A DNA stretch of 64,000 bases from an uncultured Prolixibacteraceae bacterium (GCA_937915865.1 CALGIG010000044.1:1-64000), one strand, 5' to 3'; positions 35,317-45,533 are shown, counted from the stretch's first letter. A program made the numbers and translations. Notes: generated by a model not told the origin, from the sequence alone.

Positions 35317-37890
35317 TTATCCGCATTTTGAGGTTCCACAATCTGGGCAAATCAAACAACCTTCACGGTAAATCACATTTTTTGAGCCACATTCGCCACA
35401 AACAGCTCCTTCTGCAACAGTACCATCAGGTACATATTTTTTCAAAGCACGGGCTACTCCAGCTTTCCAGCTATTGATGGTATCATTGTCGAACTGAAGG
35501 CTGGAAACTGTATCAACAACTTTGTGTATAGGCATTCCGTGGCGCAATACTCCAGAAATCAATTTGGCATAATTCCAGAATACCGGATTGAATTTGTACG
35601 ACAGACCTTCAATGGTAGTACGATATCCATGTTTATTAGTGTATTGAAAATCATACCGTTTAGTTCCGTCGAAACTAACGTTTTTGATGATTTTCCCGTT
35701 TATAACTGACCGCGGTAAAAGGATACCATCTTCATCATCCGACAGACCGGTAAAAATTTCATACGGACGCCCGTCAATTTTACCAATGAAAGCAATCCAT
35801 TTGTCTTTAGCATTCTGAAAACGAACAACGTCGGCTTCAAGTTCAACTGGTCGTTTGGTCGGAAAATCGCTCGTTATTGTTTCTTCTTTTTCCTTTTCTT
35901 TTTCTTCTTTTTTATTCGAAACCAACACGCCTGAACGAGAACCATCACGGTAAACAGTCACTCCCTTACATCCGCTTTTCCAGGCTTCGAAGTACAATTT
36001 ACCAACTAAATCTTCTTCAGTTTCAGCAGGTAGATTAATTGTTACACTGATTGAATGATCGACCCATTTCTGAATCCTTCCTTGCATCTGGACTTTTGCA
36101 ATCCAGTCGATATCGTTTGATGTTGCTTTGAAATATGGAGATTTAGCAACCATATCATCAAGTTCTTCCTGCGAAGCGTTGTCGGCTAGAGTTAAGCCGT
36201 TAATATCCATCCAATCTTTAAATTTGTGATGGATAACTACATATTCTTCCCATGAATCGCCAACTTCGTCAACAAAATCGACCCGAACATCTTTGTCGTT
36301 TGGGTTTACTTTGCGGCGACGTTTATAAACAGGCATGAAAACTGGTTCAATTCCAGAGGTTGTTTGTGTCATCAAGCTTGTAGTACCGGTTGGGGCGATT
36401 GTTAAAAGAGCAATATTACGACGTCCGTATTTTACCATATCCTGGTACAATTCTTCATCAGCTTCGCGTAACCGTTTGATCATAGGGTTATTTTTTTCGC
36501 GATCGGTGTTGTAAATTTTAAAAGCACCGCGTTCTTTTGCCATGTTAACCGACGAACGGTACGCCTCAAGGGCAACAGTTTTATGAATTTCTTCACTGAA
36601 GTCGGTAGCATCTTCACTTCCGTAACAAAGACCAAGGGCAGCTAACATATCGCCTTCAGCAGTAATGCCAACGCCGGTACGGCGACCTTCTTTTGCTTTG
36701 GTTTGAATTTTAAGCCACATCGACCGTTCAATATACTTAATTTCATCGTCTTCCGGGTCTTCTTCAATTTTTCCAAGAATACCATTGATTTTTTCCAATT
36801 CCAGATCAATGATGTCATCCATCATTCGCTGCGCAACCTGAATGTGTTTTTTAAATAAATCGAAATTAAACCGTGCCTGTGGCGTAAATGGTTTCTCGAC
36901 ATACGAAAACAGGTTTACCGCAATCAGTCGGCAACTATCATAAGGGCAGAGTGGAATCTCACCACATGGGTTTGTCGATACCGTTTTATAGCCTAAATCA
37001 GCATAACAATCCGGAACTGATTCGCGGATAATGGTATCCCAGAACAAAATACCAGGTTCGGCTGATTTCCATGCATTATGAACAATCTTTTTCCATAAGT
37101 TGCTGGCATCAATGTCTTTGGTGTATTTCGGATTGTTTGCATCAATAGGATATTGCGTACGATAGGATTCGCCTGATTCTATTGCGTTCATAAAATCGTC
37201 GTGAATCTTTACTGAAACATTGGCTCCGGTTACTTTACCCTGTTCGAGTTTTGCATCAATAAACGATTCAGCATCAGGATGTTTTATTGATACTGACAAC
37301 ATGAGAGCACCACGGCGTCCATCCTGTGCAACTTCACGGGTTGAGTTCGAATAACGTTCCATGAAAGGAACAATTCCTGTTGATGTAAGCGCTGAATTTT
37401 TAACTGGTGAACCTTTGGGTCGTATGTGAGAGAGATCATGACCAACGCCTCCGCGTCTTTTCATCAGCTGGACCTGCTCCTGGTCAATTTTCATTATGCC
37501 GCCATAAGAGTCGGAATTACCTTCATTACCAATTACAAAACAATTTGATAATGAGGCAATTTGAAATTCGTTACCAATGCCAGTCATAGGTCCTCCCTGG
37601 GGCACAATGTACTTGAAGTCTTTCAGAAGTTCGAAAATTTCATCTTCCGGCATCGGATTGATATAATTCTTCTCAATTCTAGCAATTTCTGAAGCAAGAC
37701 GTCGGTGCATATCATCTGGCGAAGCTTCATACAAATTACCGAACGAATCTTTTAATGCATACTTATTTACCCAGACCCTGGCTGCAAGGTCGTCTCCCTT
37801 GAAATATTTCAATGAAGCTTTATAAGCTTCGTCCTGAGAGTAGGTTGTCTTTTCTTTTTGGGGTGGTACAGCCACGTTTTTCAATGTCAT
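35317..37890 (-). CDS. nrdJ: Adenosylcobalamin-dependent ribonucleotide reductase
   Basis: 857-residue class II ribonucleotide reductase, which reduces ribonucleotides with a B12-generated radical and works with or without oxygen. Visible blocks: SLSNCFVIG and NPCGEIPL (active-site cysteines), MKRRGGVGHDLSHIRPKG, TGIVPFMERYS, and APTGTTSLMTQTTSGIEPVF. The C-terminus carries a zinc-ribbon, CGECGSKN...CLICPDCGTSKCG, typical of the Bacteroidota form. It lies downstream of waaA with a 324-base gap. The gap holds no cobalamin riboswitch that I can recognise. Confidence 0.95.
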   Translation of the reverse strand: MTLKNVAVPPQKEKTTYSQDEAYKASLKYFKGDDLAARVWVNKYALKDSFGNLYEASPDDMHRRLASEIARIEKNYINPMPEDEIFELLKDFKYIVPQGGPMTGIGNEFQIASLSNCFVIGNEGNSDSYGGIMKIDQEQVQLMKRRGGVGHDLSHIRPKGSPVKNSALTSTGIVPFMERYSNSTREVAQDGRRGALMLSVSIKHPDAESFIDAKLEQGKVTGANVSVKIHDDFMNAIESGESYRTQYPIDANNPKYTKDIDASNLWKKIVHNAWKSAEPGILFWDTIIRESVPDCYADLGYKTVSTNPCGEIPLCPYDSCRLIAVNLFSYVEKPFTPQARFNFDLFKKHIQVAQRMMDDIIDLELEKINGILGKIEEDPEDDEIKYIERSMWLKIQTKAKEGRRTGVGITAEGDMLAALGLCYGSEDATDFSEEIHKTVALEAYRSSVNMAKERGAFKIYNTDREKNNPMIKRLREADEELYQDMVKYGRRNIALLTIAPTGTTSLMTQTTSGIEPVFMPVYKRRRKVNPNDKDVRVDFVDEVGDSWEEYVVIHHKFKDWMDINGLTLADNASQEELDDMVAKSPYFKATSNDIDWIAKVQMQGRIQKWVDHSISVTINLPAETEEDLVGKLYFEAWKSGCKGVTVYRDGSRSGVLVSNKKEEKEKEKEETITSDFPTKRPVELEADVVRFQNAKDKWIAFIGKIDGRPYEIFTGLSDDEDGILLPRSVINGKIIKNVSFDGTKRYDFQYTNKHGYRTTIEGLSYKFNPVFWNYAKLISGVLRHGMPIHKVVDTVSSLQFDNDTINSWKAGVARALKKYVPDGTVAEGAVCGECGSKNVIYREGCLICPDCGTSKCG

Positions 37891-38214
37891 ATTCTTTAAA
37901 TTTTATTACTTTATATTCTTTAAAACCTTGAGTACGTGAAAAATTTCGGTCAATTGTTTTATTTATTTTGCTACCTGCAATATAGGTTCAAAGTTTAAAA
38001 AAATGAATACTGAAATTATTAAAATTGATAAAAGTTATCAACTCAAAAGTGTTAATATTAAGATTATCAAACATTTGTATTTTTAACAAATACAAAAAGT
38101 TTACAAAAATGAAAATTGGGTTTTGAAAAGAAGATGAACATTTCCGGTGTAAAAGCCCTGAATTGTAATTAATTATTGTATACTTACAGGTAGGTGTTGC
38201 TTGTCCAGGGTTTT
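37891..38214. other. Intergenic region with a small inverted repeat
   Basis: 324 bases between waaA and nrdJ. TTTGTATTT at 38074-38082 is the reverse complement of AAATACAAA at 38088-38096, a nine-base dyad in an AT-rich stretch upstream of nrdJ; it could be an operator. No gene is seen. Confidence 0.35.
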
Positions 38215-39453
38215 TTATTCTTTGTTGAAAACTTTATTTAAAATGATTTGTGTAGCGCCGAGGTTTTGGTTGGTAAATAATACGCATTCTTGTGCTACAT
38301 TTTCTCTTTTTTCTTTATTAAATAACATCTGATTTAAGGCAGTGTTTAATTCATCCTTTGAATTTACAGGAAACGCAACACCAAGTTTGACCATTGTTGT
38401 AGCTTCGTTAAACTTATGGTAATTGGGGCCAAAAACAATTGGCATTCCAAAAATTGCCGCTTCGAGAGTGTTGTGAATACCTACGCCAAAACCACCGCCA
38501 ATGTAGGCCAAATTGGCATATCTGTATATCGATGAAAGTATACCTATAGTATCAACAATCATTACCTGCTTGTTGATAACTGTTTCTTCGTTGGCTTCTG
38601 TGTAACAAATAATATTGGTTTTCAACAGGTTTATCAACCTGTCGACATTGGCACGCTTGGTTTCGTGCGGGGCAATTACGAATTTTATCTCAGGATGATT
38701 AAAAATATAATCGGCAATCAGTTCTTCATCAGGTCTCCATGAACTACCAACAACGACAAGTAAATTATTACCTTTAAATTTTTCAATTAACGGCATGTTT
38801 TTCCCATTTTTAGCAATTTCAGCTACACGGTCGAATCGAGTGTCGCCAGCACGTGTAACGTTGTTTATACCGATGTTTTTTAATAAAAGAACTGAATTCT
38901 CATCCTGAACAAAAAAGTGGCTGAAACAAAAAAGCATTTCGCGATACCATTTGCCTCCCATCGTTTTTTTGAAAAATTGCTGGTTTTCTCTGAAAATAGC
39001 TGAAACAAGATAGAGCGGAATATTTCGCTTCTTAAATTCATGAAGATAATTATTCCAGAATTCGTATTTTACAAAGAATACAATCTCTGGTTTTACCATG
39101 TCGATCATTTTCTTTGCATTTGCTTTTGTGTCAGAGGGTAAGTAACAGATGCAATCTGCCAAATCGTAATTTTTACGAATTTCATATCCTGATGGAGAAA
39201 AGAATGTCAGGAGTATTTTGTAAGTCGAATATTGTTTTTTTATGGCTTCAATAAGGGGGCGGCCTTGCTCAAATTCGCCTAATGAGGCACAATGAACCCA
39301 AACAATACGATCCCCATTTTTGATCCTGTCGCTTAATAACCGAAACGTTTGGCGTCGGCCCATGCATATTTGTTTTGCTTTCATATTAAATGGAGCAGCG
39401 AGTTTTAACATGAGCGAAAACAATCGAATTGAAATAGAATATAGAAGGTTCAT
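38215..39453 (-). CDS. waaA: 3-deoxy-D-manno-octulosonic acid transferase WaaA
   Basis: 412 residues. N-terminal membrane-anchor helix, then VWVHCASLGEFEQGRP with E60 at the position of the catalytic glutamate, LTFFSPSGYE, the mid-protein DTRFDR block and the C-terminal GGGFGVGIHNTLEAAIFGMPIVFGPNY donor-binding loop. It adds Kdo to the lipid A precursor at the inner membrane. Only 28 bases separate it from rnhA upstream, so the two are probably co-transcribed. Confidence 0.95.
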   Translation of the reverse strand: MNLLYSISIRLFSLMLKLAAPFNMKAKQICMGRRQTFRLLSDRIKNGDRIVWVHCASLGEFEQGRPLIEAIKKQYSTYKILLTFFSPSGYEIRKNYDLADCICYLPSDTKANAKKMIDMVKPEIVFFVKYEFWNNYLHEFKKRNIPLYLVSAIFRENQQFFKKTMGGKWYREMLFCFSHFFVQDENSVLLLKNIGINNVTRAGDTRFDRVAEIAKNGKNMPLIEKFKGNNLLVVVGSSWRPDEELIADYIFNHPEIKFVIAPHETKRANVDRLINLLKTNIICYTEANEETVINKQVMIVDTIGILSSIYRYANLAYIGGGFGVGIHNTLEAAIFGMPIVFGPNYHKFNEATTMVKLGVAFPVNSKDELNTALNQMLFNKEKRENVAQECVLFTNQNLGATQIILNKVFNKE

Positions 39454-39480
39454 TTTGTGTAATTAATGTTAATCTATAAA

Positions 39481-39936
39481 TTAGCAATTAGCTAAATATC
39501 CAATATCTTTTTGTAAGCGCGGACTCATTGATGCTGCTACAGCAAGCTGGTCGCATCGTTCGTTTTCCGGAATACTTGCATGACCCTTTACCCAAACAAA
39601 CTTAACCTGATGTTTCTGGTAAATTTTCAGGAAACGCATCCAAAGATCCTGATTTTTTTTCCCTTTAAATCTGTTTTTTACCCAGTTCCAAATCCAGCCT
39701 TTTTCAACAGCGTCAACTACATATTTCGAGTCACTATAAATGGTTACCTGGCAATTTTCAATCTTCAATGCTTCCAAACCTGCAATTACACCAAGTAATT
39801 CCATTCGGTTGTTAGTTGTAAGTTCATATCCTTCGGAAAGTTCTTTACGGTGTTGCCCTGAAATTAAAACGACACCATATCCTCCAGGACCTGGATTTCC
39901 TCGTGCTGCACCGTCGGTATAAATTGTGATGTCCAA
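39481..39936 (-). CDS. rnhA: Ribonuclease HI
   Basis: 151 residues. The catalytic carboxylates D8, E46, D69 and D129 (TDGAARGNPG, NRMELLG, YSDSKYV, RCDQLA) and H119 in KGHAS are all in place. It degrades RNA in RNA-DNA hybrids. It lies upstream of waaA on the same strand. The window also encodes RNase HII (48234), so both enzymes are present. Confidence 0.96.
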   Translation of the reverse strand: MDITIYTDGAARGNPGPGGYGVVLISGQHRKELSEGYELTTNNRMELLGVIAGLEALKIENCQVTIYSDSKYVVDAVEKGWIWNWVKNRFKGKKNQDLWMRFLKIYQKHQVKFVWVKGHASIPENERCDQLAVAASMSPRLQKDIGYLANC

Positions 39937-40007
39937 ATATCTAAGTTCTAAATTAGAAATCAGTGAAGTTGAGAGTAAACAAATTAATTTTAATCCGCTT
40001 CAAAACA

Positions 40008-40033
40008 AAAGACCCGCAAAAATACGGGTCTTT
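40008..40033 (-). terminator. Terminator after S46 peptidase gene
   Basis: AAAGACCCG pairs with CGGGTCTTT over an eight-base loop; on the minus strand it is followed by a U-rich tract (AAAACAAAA on plus). Confidence 0.8.
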
Positions 40034-40055
40034 CATGTATTATAAAAATAAATTC

Positions 40056-42209
40056 TTATTCTTCTATCGTCATTTCTTTAATAAGATTCTGAGCATCACC
40101 CATTTTGTCGATCGTCCAAAGTACAAAACGAATATCGACATTAATACATTTTTGTAATGAGTTTTCAAAAGCAATGTCGCCACTCATGGCTTCCCAGTTT
40201 CCATCGAAAGCAATACCAATTAATTCGCCTTTCCCATTGATTACTGGACTTCCAGAATTTCCTCCGGTAATATCGTTATTGGTTAAAAAACATGTATGAA
40301 GTGTACCATCCAAATCGGCGTACCTACCGAAATCCTTTTTGTAATAAAGCTCTTTTAGCTTAGCTGGAACATCAAACTCCTCATCTCCCGGAATTTCTTT
40401 TTCGATATAACCCTTTAATGTAGTGAAGTAATCATATTTAACAGCATCGCGCGGAATGTAATCGCCAACGGTTCCATAAGTCAGGCGCATGGTCGAATTT
40501 GCATCGGGGTAAAAATTCTTGTCCGACTGCATTTCCATTAATCCTCCCAGGAACAACCGATTTCCTTTTTCGAGATCATCGGTCGTTTGGTTGGTTTCCT
40601 CACCAATCAAACCCATCATCCTGAAAATTTCAAGAGAAGATTGAAAAATCGGGTCATTTTCGAGCACCTTGGCCTTTGGCGAGTTGAAAAATTTTTCTAA
40701 CCGTTCGCGGCTACCAAAAACCGATTTGGCATACATTTCTTTGGTGTATTTTTCAAAATCGTTGTTGTATTTCGATTTCACTATTTTGAAAAAAGGAGGG
40801 TGGTATTGCGAAGAAACATTATTGGCATATAATTTAAAAAGTGCTCCAGCTATTTTCTGATCAGTTTCCGAATCATAGTCCCTGAAGAATTCATCCAACC
40901 CACTTTTCACACGTTCGCTGGCCAGATTTATGCGTTCAGAGTTTTTGTCCGATTTTAAAGCATCATATAATGGACGTGTACGGTATGCAAAATAAAATAT
41001 TTCAGGCCCGCGTACCATCGATTCGACCATATATTCAAACGCTTTTTCATCATCAAGGTCTTTATACGCTTTAGCAATTGTTGGGAGCGCTTCTCCATAT
41101 TTGGCTTTCCTTGCAGGATCGGCGTCAATCCATTGGTTAAACCGGGCTTCCAATTCTCTCTTTTTACCCAGAACATTCAAGTTTTTGAGACCTTGATTTT
41201 GGCCAATGCTGTATTTGTAATAGTTTGAGCTTCGGGCATATTTTGCCGAATACATAATACGAGCTTTCCTTGATGTATTCATGAATTCCTCCATGATACG
41301 TTGTTTCTCGGCACGTACCTGAATTCGGATTGGATTGGTAACATTCATCGTATATTCTATTCCGTACGACGTTTTGTAACGGTTAGTGTTTCCCGGATAG
41401 CCCAAAATCATAGCAAAATCATTGATTTTGTAACCTTTCAACGAAATGGGCAAGTGGTATTTGGGTTTGTATGGAATATTATCTTTGGAATACGATGCAG
41501 GTTTCCCGTCTTTACTGCAATAAATGCGAAACATACTGAAATCGCATGTATGACGCGGCCACATCCAATTGTCGGTGTCGCCCCCAAATTTACCCATCGA
41601 CTGTGGTGGAGCCCCAACAAGACGGATGTCGCGGAAAGTTTCATAAACAAAAAGATAGTAGCGATTGTCGTTATACATTCCTTGTACCCTGGCTTCATAA
41701 TGGTTGTCGCCAATCGCAGCTTTTTCAATTTCCCCTGAAATTTCCCTGATCTTTTTATTGCGTTCTTCAACGCTCATCTGGTCGTTTAGTTGAGGGGCAA
41801 TTTTATCTGTCACATCTTCAAAATTAACTAAGAATGAGGCTGTTTTCCCTTCATTGGGGAGTTCTTCCTCTTTTGTTTTGGCCCAAAATCCATTTTGAAG
41901 ATAGTCGTGATCAATCGTACTATGCTCCTGAATTTCATCGAATCCACAATGGTGGTTGGTTAACAGCAATCCTTCATCAGAAACTAACTCAGCAGTACAT
42001 GAGCCATGATCCAATGCAACAACTGCATCTTTCAAACTCGAATGGTTTATGCTGTAAATATCTTCAGCGCTAATTTTACATCCCTCCTGTTTCATTTGGT
42101 TGATATTCAACTTCTCTATTAAAGCCGGCAACCACATCCCCTCGTCAGCCATAACCATTCCAGGCATAACTACCTGAATGAAAGCGACAATTGCTAATAA
42201 ACGTTTCAT
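40056..42209 (-). CDS. S46 dipeptidyl-peptidase, DPP7-like
   Basis: 717 residues with a signal peptide cleaved before DEGMW. This is a periplasmic serine dipeptidyl-peptidase of clan PA. His lies in TNHHCGF (86/87) and the nucleophile S652 in GGNSGSPV. The residue 18 after the nucleophile is glycine (G670 in FDGNWE). At this position DPP7 has Gly and DPP11 has Arg, so the enzyme is predicted to have the broad or hydrophobic P1 preference of DPP7, not the Asp/Glu preference of DPP11. It supports growth on peptides. Confidence 0.93.
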   Translation of the reverse strand: MKRLLAIVAFIQVVMPGMVMADEGMWLPALIEKLNINQMKQEGCKISAEDIYSINHSSLKDAVVALDHGSCTAELVSDEGLLLTNHHCGFDEIQEHSTIDHDYLQNGFWAKTKEEELPNEGKTASFLVNFEDVTDKIAPQLNDQMSVEERNKKIREISGEIEKAAIGDNHYEARVQGMYNDNRYYLFVYETFRDIRLVGAPPQSMGKFGGDTDNWMWPRHTCDFSMFRIYCSKDGKPASYSKDNIPYKPKYHLPISLKGYKINDFAMILGYPGNTNRYKTSYGIEYTMNVTNPIRIQVRAEKQRIMEEFMNTSRKARIMYSAKYARSSNYYKYSIGQNQGLKNLNVLGKKRELEARFNQWIDADPARKAKYGEALPTIAKAYKDLDDEKAFEYMVESMVRGPEIFYFAYRTRPLYDALKSDKNSERINLASERVKSGLDEFFRDYDSETDQKIAGALFKLYANNVSSQYHPPFFKIVKSKYNNDFEKYTKEMYAKSVFGSRERLEKFFNSPKAKVLENDPIFQSSLEIFRMMGLIGEETNQTTDDLEKGNRLFLGGLMEMQSDKNFYPDANSTMRLTYGTVGDYIPRDAVKYDYFTTLKGYIEKEIPGDEEFDVPAKLKELYYKKDFGRYADLDGTLHTCFLTNNDITGGNSGSPVINGKGELIGIAFDGNWEAMSGDIAFENSLQKCINVDIRFVLWTIDKMGDAQNLIKEMTIEE

Positions 42210-42243
42210 CCTACGGTTTAAAAAAATTTAAAAATTGAAAGGG

Positions 42244-42251
42244 CAAAGATA
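42244..42251 (-). promoter_or_regulatory. Candidate -7 element for S46 peptidase gene
   Basis: CAAAGATA on the plus strand reads TATCTTTG on the minus strand, a perfect TAnnTTTG, 35 bases before the start codon. Confidence 0.45.
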
Positions 42252-42444
42252 TGTATATATACTTTATAGCAATTCTTTTTTTTGATTGGTTGAAAAAAAA
42301 CATGCTAATATCTTTAAATGCCTTGAACTGAAGGGTAAACAACGTTATTCTAACAGCGAAATGCAATTTTTCTTTTTTAGTTTTTCTTCAGCAGAAGGAT
42401 ATTTTTACTTCCAGTTTCCGACTTCCGACTTCAAACTTTTCAGC

Positions 42445-42452
42445 TATCTTTG
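42445..42452 (+). promoter_or_regulatory. Candidate -7 element for gltX
   Basis: TATCTTTG matches TAnnTTTG and lies 26 bases before ATG 42478. It supports 42478 as the real start and argues against the longer frame that is open from 42286. Confidence 0.5.
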
Positions 42453-42477
42453 GCCTGAAATTTTATTTGTTAAAATC

Positions 42478-44001
42478 ATGGAAAGAAGAGTAAGGGTGCG
42501 ATTTGCGCCCAGTCCAACCGGACCTTTGCACATGGGTGGTGTGCGTACTGCACTATTCAACTATTTATTCGCAAAAAAACATGGTGGTGATTTTCTATTG
42601 AGAATTGAAGACACCGATCAAAACAGATATGTTCCCGGAGCTGAAGATTACATCATTGAATCGTTGAAATGGTGTGGCCTTGTGCCTGACGAAGGCGTTG
42701 GTTTTGGGGGAGAATATGGCCCATACCGCCAGAGCGAACGTAAGGTTATGTATAAACAATATGCTGATTTCCTGATTGAGAACGGTTTTGCTTATTATGC
42801 GTTTGATACAGCCGAAGAGCTGAACAGTCTGAGGAAAGAAGCAGAAGCTAATAAACATGTTTTTTCGTACGATTTACATACGCGCAACAACCTGAAAAAT
42901 TCGCTCACATTGTCACCGGAAGAAGTGTTAGAAAGATTGCAAACCGGTGAACACTATGTTATTCGTTTCAAAATGCCAGAAAACAGAGATATTATTGAGG
43001 AAGATTTGATTCGTGGCAGAGTTTCGTTTAATACTAATCAACTCGATGATAAAGTTTTGTTTAAATCGGATGGTATGCCTACTTACCATTTGGCGAATGT
43101 TGTTGATGATCACTTGATGAAGATTACTCATGTTATCCGGGGAGAAGAATGGCTTTCGTCGATGCCATTACATATTTTGCTTTACGAGTCCTTGGGTTGG
43201 TCCGAAACACGCCCGTACTTCTCTCATTTACCACTTATTCTGAAACCAGAAGGAAAAGGAAAGTTGAGCAAGCGTGATGGTGATAAGATGGGGTTTCCGG
43301 TATTTCCTCTGTTGTGGAAGGATCCCGAAACAGGTGAATATTCAAGAGGTTATCGTGAAGATGGATATTTCCCCGAAGCATTTATAAATATGCTTGCTCT
43401 TTTAGGATGGAACTCAGGAACAGAACAGGAATTCTTTTCGATTGAAGAGCTGATAGAGGCTTTTGATTTATCACGTGTGGTAAAATCGGGCGCCAGGTTC
43501 GATCCGGAGAAAGCCAAATGGTTTAACCGTCATTACCTGCACCAAAAGTCGGCGTTAGAACTTGCCGAACAGTTTAAACCTGAATTAGTTGACAAAGGAA
43601 TTGAAGTAGATGGTAACAAGCTTGAAATTATCGTTAGTAAAATAAAAGATCGGTGTGAGTTTGTTAAAGATCTTTGGTCGCAAAGTCATTATTTTTTTGT
43701 TGCACCTGAAAGCTACGACGAGAAAACAATAAAGGCCAAATGGAAAGCCGATACCGGAGAGAAACTCTTGACTATTGCCACATTTCTCGAAACTATTGAA
43801 GAATGGAAAGCAGAGACAATTAAAGAATTGTTTTCAGCATTTATGGCTAGTAAAGAATGGGGATTTGGCGCTGTAATGGTTCCAATTCGTCTCGCTTTGG
43901 TTGGAGCCAGCACTGGCCCCGATTTATTCGAAATTCTGGAACTGGTTGGCCAGCAAGAATGCATCAGGCGAATTGAAATAGCAGTTGAGCTTCTGAAATA
44001 G
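42478..44001 (+). CDS. gltX: Glutamyl-tRNA synthetase
   Basis: 507 residues from ATG 42478. The class I signatures are PLHMGG (HIGH-equivalent, residues 16-21) and KLSKR (262-266). The N-terminus VRVRFAPSPTGPLHMGG is the canonical start. The longer frame upstream gives a Phe/Ser-rich sequence with no family character. It charges tRNA-Glu. A bidirectional terminator (44019-44057) separates it from uppP. Confidence 0.95.
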   Translation: MERRVRVRFAPSPTGPLHMGGVRTALFNYLFAKKHGGDFLLRIEDTDQNRYVPGAEDYIIESLKWCGLVPDEGVGFGGEYGPYRQSERKVMYKQYADFLIENGFAYYAFDTAEELNSLRKEAEANKHVFSYDLHTRNNLKNSLTLSPEEVLERLQTGEHYVIRFKMPENRDIIEEDLIRGRVSFNTNQLDDKVLFKSDGMPTYHLANVVDDHLMKITHVIRGEEWLSSMPLHILLYESLGWSETRPYFSHLPLILKPEGKGKLSKRDGDKMGFPVFPLLWKDPETGEYSRGYREDGYFPEAFINMLALLGWNSGTEQEFFSIEELIEAFDLSRVVKSGARFDPEKAKWFNRHYLHQKSALELAEQFKPELVDKGIEVDGNKLEIIVSKIKDRCEFVKDLWSQSHYFFVAPESYDEKTIKAKWKADTGEKLLTIATFLETIEEWKAETIKELFSAFMASKEWGFGAVMVPIRLALVGASTGPDLFEILELVGQQECIRRIEIAVELLK

Positions 44002-44018
44002 ACAGGCCAAATAAAAAA

Positions 44019-44057
44019 AAGTGAAGGCTCCGAATCAAAGAAACGGAGCCTTCACTT
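44019..44057. terminator. Bidirectional terminator between gltX and uppP
   Basis: AAGTGAAGGCTCCG pairs with CGGAGCCTTCACTT. An A tract precedes and a T tract follows, so it can end transcription from both sides of the convergent pair. Confidence 0.88.
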
Positions 44058-44078
44058 TTTTATGCGTTGTACTTTGTT

Positions 44079-44885
44079 CTATGCTACTTTCAGATCAAAA
44101 CCAGACAGCAGCAGGATAATCAGGATCAGGCCAACTATTATCCGGTACCACCCAAAAGCTTTGAATCCGTGCTTCTGTAAAAATCCGATAAACGTTTTTA
44201 TTGCCACCATTGCCACCAGAAATCCGACCAGGTTGCCCAAAGCCAGCATTTGTATATTGCTTCCGGTAAGCAATTCGGGCGTATCTTTCCAGGCATCCCA
44301 CAGGCTTTTGGCAAAAGCGCCTGCCAATGCCGGTACTGCCATGAAAAACGAAAATTCGGCTGCAACTTTGCGGGTAAGTTTTTGCTGCATACCGCCAATA
44401 ATTGTGGCAGCGCTCCGGCTGAAACCCGGCAACACAATTGCAATAACCTGGAAAACCCCAATCCATAGCGAACTTTTCATGCTAATATCCTCTTCCTTGT
44501 CAATGGTAGTTTTTTTGAACCAGTTATCGACAAAAAGAAGAACGAAGCCTCCGAGGAACATCACTACTGAAATAAACAAAGGAGTTTCGAGCACTTTATC
44601 GATGTGTTTTTTCAGGAGTATGCCAACGATAGCCGCCGGAATAAATGCAACCAACAGCTTGATATAGAAATTGATCCTCTTCAGATCGAAAAATTTTCGC
44701 CAGTAAAGAATAATGACCGAAATGATGGTTCCAAACTGAATGTTTTCAATAAAAAGCTTGGTGAAAGCATCTTTTTCAATGCCAAGTATGGCTGAGGTAA
44801 GGGCCATGTGACCGGTTGACGAAATGGGCAGGAATTCGGTGAGACCTTCAACCACACCGATAACGATTGTTTCAAAAATTGTCAT
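44079..44885 (-). CDS. uppP: Undecaprenyl-diphosphatase UppP (BacA)
   Basis: 268 residues, mostly membrane helices, with the family motifs EFLPISSTGHM near the N-terminus and the PGFSRSAATI motif carrying the catalytic Arg/Ser. It recycles the C55 lipid carrier for peptidoglycan and polysaccharide export. It is the last gene after a flippase and a zincin-like gene, three bases downstream of the latter. Confidence 0.95.
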   Translation of the reverse strand: MTIFETIVIGVVEGLTEFLPISSTGHMALTSAILGIEKDAFTKLFIENIQFGTIISVIILYWRKFFDLKRINFYIKLLVAFIPAAIVGILLKKHIDKVLETPLFISVVMFLGGFVLLFVDNWFKKTTIDKEEDISMKSSLWIGVFQVIAIVLPGFSRSAATIIGGMQQKLTRKVAAEFSFFMAVPALAGAFAKSLWDAWKDTPELLTGSNIQMLALGNLVGFLVAMVAIKTFIGFLQKHGFKAFGWYRIIVGLILIILLLSGFDLKVA

Positions 44886-44888
44886 AAT

Positions 44889-45533
44889 TTATGATCTGGT
44901 TTTACGGCAATAAAAATAAGTTTTCCCCGTGGTTTTATCGTCGAAATTATAAATTTCTTTGTTTCTATGAATCCGATAAAAAGCAAGCATAGCAATATCG
45001 CCGGCGCAAAATAATGAATGCAAACACATTACTGTTATGAAAAAGTACATTAATTGTTGATTATAAAAAATTACAATTCCAATAAGGCAAGTTACTTTAA
45101 TCATAACAAATGGGCTTAAGGCAACAATCCGAAAAGCATTTGGCGTTATTACCTGTCGGTTTGCTAAAACATAGAAAATGAATTTTCTGATTATAGCTCC
45201 GAACGAGATTTTTCGGGCACCGGTCACCCAATAAGCCAAGGCATGAATCAACTCGTGAACAATTACCAGAATTGTAACCGAAAAGGCAGTAGCAAGAATA
45301 ATAGGAATAAACATTTCGGGAAAACCTTTTATGGCTAGTACAATACTTCGGGTAAAAAAGAACATGAAGAGAAGGAACATCACCAATTGGTAGCTGGAGT
45401 AAATTCTGATGATATATTTTTCCTTTGTTATTTGATTTATAACAAATTCCTTAAGTTCATTGTGCGAAACCTCATCCAATAATTCAAATTCATTGCTGTT
45501 TTGCAGACTTTCAGGCGTTAACTTTTCTTTCAT
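44889..45533 (-). CDS. DUF3267-type putative membrane zincin
   Basis: 214 residues with several hydrophobic segments and HELIH at 93-97 (VHELIHALAYW) inside a membrane helix, the signature of DUF3267-like integral-membrane metallopeptidases. A third ligand is not obvious. It overlaps the flippase gene by 23 bases, so the two are translationally coupled, and lies three bases before uppP. Role unknown; possibly regulated proteolysis in the envelope. Confidence 0.8.
   Translation of the reverse strand: MKEKLTPESLQNSNEFELLDEVSHNELKEFVINQITKEKYIIRIYSSYQLVMFLLFMFFFTRSIVLAIKGFPEMFIPIILATAFSVTILVIVHELIHALAYWVTGARKISFGAIIRKFIFYVLANRQVITPNAFRIVALSPFVMIKVTCLIGIVIFYNQQLMYFFITVMCLHSLFCAGDIAMLAFYRIHRNKEIYNFDDKTTGKTYFYCRKTRS

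Noticed and set aside
37891..38214. Cobalamin riboswitch before nrdJ
   Set aside because: Looked for because NrdJ needs B12, but no B12-box-like conserved core was visible.
42286..42477. N-terminal extension of gltX
   Set aside because: A -7 promoter element lies inside it at 42445-42452, and GluRS normally starts at the residues encoded from 42478.
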